Assembly: GCF_001984095.1 (NCBI RefSeq)
Contig: NZ_LYVQ01000041.1
Span: forward strand, 1-35,614
Direction of reading: 5' to 3'
DNA length: 35,614 nt
Source: Pelomonas sp. KK5
GTDB taxonomy: Bacteria > Pseudomonadota > Gammaproteobacteria > Burkholderiales > Burkholderiaceae_C
Of the stretch, positions 29,951 to 35,614 are shown one piece after another (within the stretch, counting starts at the first letter, position 1; every line of letters starts with the position of its first letter). Made by a program: the position numbers and the translations under genes. Under the pieces are notes generated by a model. The model was not told the DNA's origin. It saw only the letters and a list, made by a program, of their open reading frames with translations, and ran no database searches.

Positions 29951-30655
29951 ATGGACGACGATGCGCTGCAGTTCCTGCGGGCCTGCCCGTGGCTGGCCGG
30001 CGTGCCCGATGAAGCGCTGGCGGCGCTGCGGCCGGCCGACTGCTTCTGGCGCGGCTACGAGCCGCGCGAGTCGCTGTACCGGCGCGGCGAGACGCTGGGC
30101 CACGTGTTCGGCGTGCGCGCGGGCAGCTTCAAGATCGTCAGCGGCAACCGCGCCGGCAGCGAGACCATCACCGCCCTGGTCCCGGCAGGCGAATGGTTCG
30201 GCGAGATCCTGCTGTTCTCCGGCGAGCCGGCTTTCGCCGACTGCGTGGCGATCGGGCGCAGCCGCGTGCTCCTGCTCACCGAGGCGGCGCTGCGCGGCCT
30301 CGCGGAGCGCTGGCCGGCCGTCAACCGGCAGCTGCTGCACATCGTCGCCCGCAAGGCGCGCTCCACCTTCTGGATGAATGTCCACTACAAGATGGCCGGT
30401 CCCGAGCGCATGCTGGCGCGGCGGCTCGAGCTGTCGCTGGCCTTCGGGCCGCCGCCCGGCGATGCGGAATGGGTGGCGCTGCGCGAGCACCTGTCGCACG
30501 AGGTGCTGGCCGGGATGCTCGGCCTGAGCCGGCCGCGCGTCAGCCTGGCGATGCAGGCGCTGGCGGCCGAGGGCCTGCTGGAGGCGCGGCGCGGCCGGGT
30601 GCGGGTGCACGTGGCGCGGCTGCGGCGCTATTGCGACGATGGCGAAGCCGGCTGA
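29951..30655 (+). CDS. Crp/Fnr-family transcriptional regulator
   Basis: This 234-residue regulator has an N-terminal cyclic-nucleotide-binding fold (about residues 10-125; SLYRRGETLGHVFGVRAGSFKI and PAGEWFGEILLFSG) and a C-terminal winged helix, LSHEVLAGMLGLSRPRVSLAMQALAAEGLLEARRGRVRV. I see no N-terminal four-cysteine set as in FNR, so it probably does not hold an oxygen-sensing cluster. The start at 29951 is chosen because AGGAGGAGG lies about ten bases upstream; an ATG at 29921 would fall before that site. Its 3' end overlaps the convergent DUF3108 gene by 28 bp. Confidence 0.9.
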   Translation: MDDDALQFLRACPWLAGVPDEALAALRPADCFWRGYEPRESLYRRGETLGHVFGVRAGSFKIVSGNRAGSETITALVPAGEWFGEILLFSGEPAFADCVAIGRSRVLLLTEAALRGLAERWPAVNRQLLHIVARKARSTFWMNVHYKMAGPERMLARRLELSLAFGPPPGDAEWVALREHLSHEVLAGMLGLSRPRVSLAMQALAAEGLLEARRGRVRVHVARLRRYCDDGEAG

Positions 30656-31536
30656 TCGACGACGTCCACCGCCTGCAGCAGCAGCTCCGTCGGCCCGATC
30701 GACAGGCGCACCGGCAGCCAGGCGCGCGAGCCGTCCAGCCACAGTTCGATCGGCCCGTCGTAGGGCCCCAGCGCGCCGCGGCGCAGGTGCAGCGCCTGCG
30801 TCGTCGGCAGCGCCGGCAGGTCCAGCGTCTCCTCGCCGATCACCTCGAACACCCACTCCACCGGCTCGCCGCGCAGCCCGGCGACGGTGACGCGCAACTC
30901 CGCGCCCGGCCCGTAGCGCCGCGGCGCGCCGGCCACGCGGGCGGCCAGTTGCAGGCACCAGCTGAGCCGGTCCTGCTCGCCGCCGGCCAGTGCATGGAGC
31001 TCGGGGCTGGCGGAGAAGCTGATCAGCCCCTCGTCGCGGCGGAAGTTCGTCGCCTGCGCATCGCGGCCGCCGCGCTGCGTGGCGTAGCGCTCGGGGGCGA
31101 GGCCTTGCGTCGCATCGAGCCGGCCTTCGCTGCGCCAGCCCGGCAGCGGCCTGCCGTCGAGTTCACGGCTTAGCAAGAGGCGGTAGCTGCCGTCGGGCGC
31201 CGGCTGCCAGCTCAGGCGCGCCCAGCCGGCCTTGCCGTTCTGGCGCAGGGTGTAGAGCCATTCGGCGGGCGGAGCGGGGCGCAGGTCCGGCTCGGCCGGC
31301 AGGGCGGCCACGGGCGGTGCTGCGCGCGCCGGCTGGCGGGGCCGAGGCTTGTTGGCCGGCGTCGCAGCAGGCGCGGGGGCCGGTGCGGCCAGCGCCATCG
31401 TCCGCGTGCTGATCGCCCGCGCCGGCGCCAGCTGCAGCGAGCCCGGCCATGAGCCCAGCCACCAGGCATGCAGAATGAGGCTCAGCCCGAGAGCCCAGAT
31501 CCAGCGCGGAAGAAGGCAGGCAGCACGACTCCTCAT
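30628..31536 (-). CDS. DUF3108 protein with N-terminal membrane anchor
   Basis: This 302-residue protein begins with a TonB-like anchor (MRSRAACLLPRWIWALGLSLILHAWWLG), then an Ala/Pro-rich linker of about 50 residues (APAPAPAATPANKPRPRQPARAAPP). The DUF3108 beta-rich domain follows: EWLYTLRQNGKAGWARLSWQ, ERYATQRGGRDAQATNF and the end segment LPTTQALHLRRG to LLQAVDVV. It is probably anchored in the inner membrane and exposed to the periplasm. No function is established. It is divergent from the FAH-like gene, with 50 bp between starts. Confidence 0.85.
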   Translation of the reverse strand: MRSRAACLLPRWIWALGLSLILHAWWLGSWPGSLQLAPARAISTRTMALAAPAPAPAATPANKPRPRQPARAAPPVAALPAEPDLRPAPPAEWLYTLRQNGKAGWARLSWQPAPDGSYRLLLSRELDGRPLPGWRSEGRLDATQGLAPERYATQRGGRDAQATNFRRDEGLISFSASPELHALAGGEQDRLSWCLQLAARVAGAPRRYGPGAELRVTVAGLRGEPVEWVFEVIGEETLDLPALPTTQALHLRRGALGPYDGPIELWLDGSRAWLPVRLSIGPTELLLQAVDVVDQPASPSSQ

Positions 31537-31586
31537 CGGACAATGCTGCCACCGCAGCGCGAATCGAACTCTCCCCTCTTTCTTCC

Positions 31587-32503
31587 ATGAAGCTCGCCAC
31601 CTACAAAGACGGTTCCCGCGACGGCCAACTGGTCGTCGTCTCCCGCGACCTGAGCCAGGCCCACTACGCCAACGGCATCGCCACCCGGCTGCAGCAGGTG
31701 CTGGACGACTGGGGCTTCCTTTCCCCGCAGTTGGAGGACCTGTACACCCAGCTGAACCACGGCAAGCTGCGCCATGCCTTCGATTTCGATCCCAAGCTCT
31801 GCATGGCGCCGCTGCCGCGCGCGGGCCAGTGGGTGGATGGTTTGGCTTTTCCAGGGCAGGCGGGCGAGAGCGAGCCGCAGATGCGCCAGGGCGCCAGCGA
31901 CGGCTTCCTCGGGCCCTGCGAGCCGGCGCCCTTCGGCAGCGAGGCCATGGGCATCGATTTCGAGGCCGGCCTGGCCGCCATCAGTGGAGACGTGCGGATG
32001 GGCGCCTCGGCCGACGAGGCGCTGGAGAGCGTGCGCCTGCTGATGCTGGCCAACGGCTGGCGGCTGCGCCAGCTGTCCGGCGCCGAGCCCGCCGCGGCCT
32101 TCGGCCCGGTCGCCGTGACGCCCGACGAACTCGGGGCCGCCTGGTATCGCGGGCGCGTGGAGCTGAACCTGCAGACGATGTGGAATGGACGCAAGGTCGG
32201 CAACTGCGAGGCCGGTCCGGAGATGGCCTTCCATTTCGGTCAGCTGATCGCGCATCTCGCCCGCACGCGGCATGTGCGGGCGGGCTCGATCGTCGGCTCC
32301 GGCCCGGTGAACAACCGGGACGCGAGCCGCGGCTACAGCTGCATCGCCGAGAAGCGGGCGATCGAGGCGAGCGAGGACGGCGAGCCGAAGACCGATTTCA
32401 TGAAGTTCGGCGACAGCGTACGCATTGAAATGAAGGGCCGGGACGGGCACTCTGTCTTCGGTGCCATCGACCAGGACGTGGCGCCGCTCAACCAGGAGGC
32501 ATG

Positions 32504-32504
<1 letters not shown>
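31587..32504 (+). CDS. Fumarylacetoacetate hydrolase-fold protein, apparently inactive
   Basis: This 305-residue protein clearly belongs to the FAH family: MKLATYKDGSRDGQLVVVSRD, CMAPLPRAGQW, GIDFEAG, FGPVAVTPDEL, GYSCIAEKRAIE and FGAIDQDV follow the normal order. FAH enzymes hydrolyse beta-diketones using a divalent metal and a His/Lys pair. By alignment from memory with mouse FAH and bacterial homologues, Asp84 and Glu126 are kept. The catalytic His is Gln91, the second metal Glu is Gly128, the metal Asp is Gly157 and the catalytic Lys is Glu167. About 14 residues before residue 100 and 11 around residue 160 are also missing. No Shine-Dalgarno is visible before the ATG. It heads an overlapping trio with DUF4197 and PPOX genes. 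I infer a pseudoenzyme. Confidence 0.85.
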
Positions 32505-33177
<673 letters not shown>

Positions 33178-33181
<4 letters not shown>

Positions 33182-33801
33182 GCAACGACGATCACGACAT
33201 TACCGATCTCGACGCGCTGCGCGCCCTCTACGGCTGGCCGGGCGAGACCTCGCTGGCCAAGGAGTCGGACCACGTCCATCCGCTCTACGCGCCCTATATC
33301 GAGGCCGCGCCTTTCGCCGTGCTGGCCACCCATGGCCCGCGCGGGCTGGATGTCTCGCCGCGCGGCGACGGCCCCGGCTTCGTCCAGATCGCCGACCCGA
33401 AGACGCTGCTACTGCCCGACCGTCGCGGCAACAAGCGGGTGGACAGCCTCTGCAACGTGCTGCACGACCCGGACGTCGCGCTGCTGTTCCTGATCCCCGG
33501 CGTGCCGGAGGCGCTGCGCGTCAACGGCCGGGCGCGCATCAGCACCGCGCCGGCGCTGCTGGAACGCTGCGCGCATGAAGGCATATTGCCCCTCTCGGTG
33601 CTGGTCATCGAGGTGGCGCTGGTGTTCTTCCAGTGTGCGCGCGCGGTCAAGCGGGCCGGGCTCTGGGACGCGGCCTCGCAGATCGACCGCGGGCAGCTGC
33701 CTTCACCGGGCCTGATCCTGCAGACGCTCAGCGCCGAAGGGATCGACGGCGTGGTCTACGACGCCGAGTTACAGGAGCGCCAGCGGCGCACGATGTACTG
33801 A
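33178..33801 (+). CDS. FMN-dependent PPOX-type flavoprotein (MSMEG_1061-like)
   Basis: This 207-residue protein has a split-barrel FMN-binding fold of the pyridoxamine-phosphate oxidase superfamily. Visible family segments are FAVLATHGPRGLDVSPRGDGPGFVQIADPKTLLLPDRRGNKRVDSLCNVL and the barrel strand ALLFLIPGVPEALRVNGRARIS, with VALVFFQCARAVKRAGLWD toward the end. Such proteins reduce or oxidise small molecules with FMN or F420; the substrate is unknown. It overlaps the DUF4197 gene by 4 bp and ends exactly where the inverted-repeat element (33801-34039) begins. Confidence 0.9.
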
Positions 33802-34039
33802 ACCCAGATCCGGCAGTTGACCGCTTGCCATGACTCGATACTGCAGTCACATCAAGACCTTGGGCGCCTTCTCCGTGTTCACCACTTCGGTGAGCAGCGC
33901 TGCACGCCCGCTGGTCAGGCGCTTCGGGCCGCCTGCGGCGTTGCTTCTCCTCGTGGGCAGTAGCCCACTTCGTCGGCGCGCCTTGCTGGCGACCCGCCTC
34001 GCCTGCCCCTCGGCCGCGCTCAACTGCCGGATCTAGGTT
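33801..34039. mobile_element. 239-bp element with 20-bp terminal inverted repeats (MITE-like)
   Basis: The two ends carry AACCCAGATCCGGCAGTTGA (33801-33820) and its complement at 34020-34039, matching at 19 of 20 positions, of which 15 bp (AGATCCGGCAGTTGA) are perfect and contiguous. The interior contains a perfect hairpin GTGGGC-AGTA-GCCCAC and a 68-codon open frame (33830-34036) with no recognisable protein. No transposase is present and no obvious target duplication flanks it. It starts on the last base of the PPOX stop codon and ends 41 bp before proQ. A non-autonomous transposable element or other dispersed repeat is the best reading. Confidence 0.6.
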
Positions 34040-34080
34040 GAACGACAATAGCGGGCTGCATTCGCATTACTGCCCCTGTC

Positions 34081-34938
34081 ATGAACGAGAACACGCCCGA
34101 GTCGACCGAGCCCCAACTGCCGCCGCCCGCCGCGCCCGAAAGCGAAGCCGCCGCCGAGGCTGCACCTGCTGAGGCCGCGCCCGAGGCCGCACCGGAAGCT
34201 GCCGCCGAAGCGCCCGCCGAGGCTGCTGGCGAAGCCGCCGCGGCGCCGGCCAAGGACGTCGCCGCCGAACTGAAGGCGCTGTTCCCCGCGCTGTTCAGCG
34301 GCGGTGCCAAGCCGCTGAAGCTGCGCATCCAGGCCGACATCCAGGAGCGCGCCCCGGGCCGCTTCACCAAGGCCCAGCTGTCCGCCTTCTTCCGCCGCTA
34401 CACCGGCAGCACCAACTACCTGTTCGCGCTGACCAAGGCCAAGAGCCGCTTCGACCTGGACGGCCAGCCCGCCGGCGAGATCGCCGAGGAGCACCTGACC
34501 GCCGCCCGCGAGGAGCTGACCCGCCGCAAGGGCCTGAAGGAGCAGCGCGTCGCGACCGAACGCGCCGCCGAACGCGAGCAGCGCAGCGCCGAACGCGAGC
34601 AGGCCGACCTGCTGGCCCAGCAGCGCCGCAACCGCGCCGGCCTGCTGCACGACTACGAGCGCACGACGCTGACGTTGGCGAACTTCTGCGTGCTCAAGGG
34701 CACGACGCCGGAGGAACTGCCGGGCCTGCTGGAGATCGCCCGCCAGGAGCGTGCCGAGCGTCCGCCCGAGCCGCCGCGCCGCGCGCACGACGACCGCCGG
34801 CCGAACAACGGCGACCGCCGTGGCCCGCCGCGGGGTGGCGACCGGCCGGGTCCGCGGGGCCCGCGCCCCGAAGGCCGCCGTGAGGGTAGTGGCGGCGGCC
34901 GCGAGGGCGGCGGCAAGCGCCCGCCCAAGGCCACCTGA
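34081..34938 (+). CDS. proQ: ProQ/FinO-family RNA-binding protein
   Basis: This 285-residue RNA chaperone candidate has an Ala/Glu/Pro-rich acidic head (residues 5-60). The FinO domain follows (about 60-140): LKALFPALFSGGAKPLKLRIQADI, then FTKAQLSAFFRRYTGSTNYLFALTKAKSRFDLDG. A charged helical segment (about 150-185) and a disordered RG/RP-rich tail (about 225-285) complete it. ProQ proteins bind structured small RNAs and mRNA 3' ends. The tail, rich in Arg-Gly and Pro, resembles RNA-binding disordered tails. The gene sits 41 bp after the inverted-repeat element, so the promoter must lie in or overlap that element. Its TGA directly abuts the convergent receptor stop (TGATCA). Confidence 0.9.
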   Translation: MNENTPESTEPQLPPPAAPESEAAAEAAPAEAAPEAAPEAAAEAPAEAAGEAAAAPAKDVAAELKALFPALFSGGAKPLKLRIQADIQERAPGRFTKAQLSAFFRRYTGSTNYLFALTKAKSRFDLDGQPAGEIAEEHLTAAREELTRRKGLKEQRVATERAAEREQRSAEREQADLLAQQRRNRAGLLHDYERTTLTLANFCVLKGTTPEELPGLLEIARQERAERPPEPPRRAHDDRRPNNGDRRGPPRGGDRPGPRGPRPEGRREGSGGGREGGGKRPPKAT

Positions 34939-35614
34939 TCAGAAGCTGGTCCAGTCGCCGTCGTCGTTGCCGGCGGTGACCGCCTCGGCGCGCGGCTTGG
35001 ACGGCGGCGTGGCCGGCACGACGAGGGCCGGCGCCTTGCGCGGGGCCGGCTTTGCCACCGCCTTCGCCGCGGGGTTGGGCTGTGGTGCCTGCGCCTTCAG
35101 GGCAGGGGCAGCCGCCACGGCCTTCGTCTTCTCCGCCGACGCCAGGCGGAAGCTCGCCACCGCCGACAGCAGCGACTGAGCCTGCGTCTTCAGGCTCTCG
35201 CTCGCCGCGGCGCTTTCCTCGACCAGCGCGGCGTTCTGCTGCGTGGCCTGGTCCAGCTGGGTGATGGCCTCGCCCACCTGGCCGATGCCCGAGCTCTGCT
35301 CGCGGCTGGCGCTGCTGATCTCGCCGACGAGGTCGGCCAGCTTCTGCACCGAGGTGACGATGCCCTGCATCGTCTGGCCGGCCTTGTCGACCAGCGCCGT
35401 GCCGTTCTGCACCCGTTCGACCGAATCGCCGATCAGGCTCTTGATCTCCTTGGCCGCCTCGGCGCTACGTTGGGCGAGCGAGCGGACTTCGCCGGCCACG
35501 ACCGCGAAGCCGCGGCCCTGCTCGCCGGCGCGGGCCGCTTCCACCGCGGCGTTCAGCGCCAGGATATTGGTCTGGAAGGCGATGCCGTCGATCGTGCCGA
35601 TGATGTCGGCGATG
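34939..35614 (-). CDS. Methyl-accepting chemotaxis protein, C-terminal part
   Basis: This is the 3' portion of a chemoreceptor whose start lies beyond the window. Visible is the signalling hairpin tip ([44 protein letters not shown]), where CheA and CheW bind, then the descending coiled coil with methylation-type Glu/Gln positions ([20 protein letters not shown]). An Ala/Pro/Lys-rich flexible linker of about 55 residues ends in DDGDWTSF. That last piece resembles the xWxxF tether that recruits CheR and CheB. The sensory domain is outside the window, so the ligand cannot be inferred. Confidence 0.95.
   Translation of the reverse strand, partial: IADIIGTIDGIAFQTNILALNAAVEAARAGEQGRGFAVVAGEVRSLAQRSAEAAKEIKSLIGDSVERVQNGTALVDKAGQTMQGIVTSVQKLADLVGEISSASREQSSGIGQVGEAITQLDQATQQNAALVEESAAASESLKTQAQSLLSAVASFRLASAEKTKAVAAAPALKAQAPQPNPAAKAVAKPAPRKAPALVVPATPPSKPRAEAVTAGNDDGDWTSF

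Noticed and set aside
33830-34036. A 68-codon ORF inside the inverted-repeat element
   Set aside because: It lacks a ribosome site and recognisable motifs and runs into the terminal repeat, so it is probably chance coding in a non-coding element.

Overview
The window is about 35.6 kb of very GC-rich chromosomal DNA, by eye around 70 percent. It looks like a betaproteobacterium of the order Burkholderiales, probably in the Rubrivivax/Roseateles/Leptothrix neighbourhood. The main markers are a PhaM polyhydroxyalkanoate-granule regulator, a DUF3567 protein (a family I know only from Betaproteobacteria), a ProQ/FinO protein with an Ala/Glu-rich head and RG-rich tail, and the GlcDEF glycolate oxidase. 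I see no rRNA, tRNA, CRISPR array, prophage or intact insertion sequence. Genes are tightly packed, with many ATGA/GTGA overlaps.

Layout. (a) 1-632: 3' part of an EamA/DMT permease. (b) 633-4595: the most unusual block. A good -24/-12 (sigma-54) promoter with an upstream palindrome precedes a Tat-like, eight-cysteine exported protein, a PqqD-like peptide chaperone, an HprK-related kinase and a nucleotidyltransferase. This matches the HPr-rel-A gene set, whose function is unknown; a periplasmic binding protein follows. (c) 4626-6434: divergent YpfJ-type zinc peptidase and a GSGD-repeat (DUF2807) protein. (d) 6444-9949 minus: PafA-like phosphatase lipoprotein and an ABC exporter. (e) 10171-14028 minus: glcDEF, followed by a strong GAAA-tetraloop terminator. 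(f) 14071-17219: DsbD/ScsB-like reductase, redoxin and a small membrane protein.

(g) 17216-23034: an IclR regulator with a perfect 15-bp operator, divergent from a five-gene operon (SDR, flavin monooxygenase, BASS symporter, epimerase-like SDR, DMT permease). It reads as a regulated uptake-and-oxidation pathway of unknown substrate. (h) 23021-28400 minus: cupin, phaM, TraB/GumN, tandem AAA+ ATPase, DUF3567 and a PAS-only protein. (i) 28473-31536: DUF1254 protein, divergent Crp/Fnr regulator with an FNR-type palindrome between them, and a DUF3108 protein. (j) 31587-33801: an overlapping trio of FAH-fold protein (apparently catalytically dead), DUF4197 and PPOX flavoprotein. (k) 33801-34039: a 239-bp element bounded by a 20-bp inverted repeat. 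(l) 34081-35614: proQ and the 3' end of a chemotaxis receptor.

The strongest candidates for undescribed biology are the sigma-54-driven HPr-rel-A cassette with its putative cysteine-rich substrate, the FAH pseudoenzyme, and the inverted-repeat element upstream of proQ. Functions are inferred from recognised sequence families; no database search was run.
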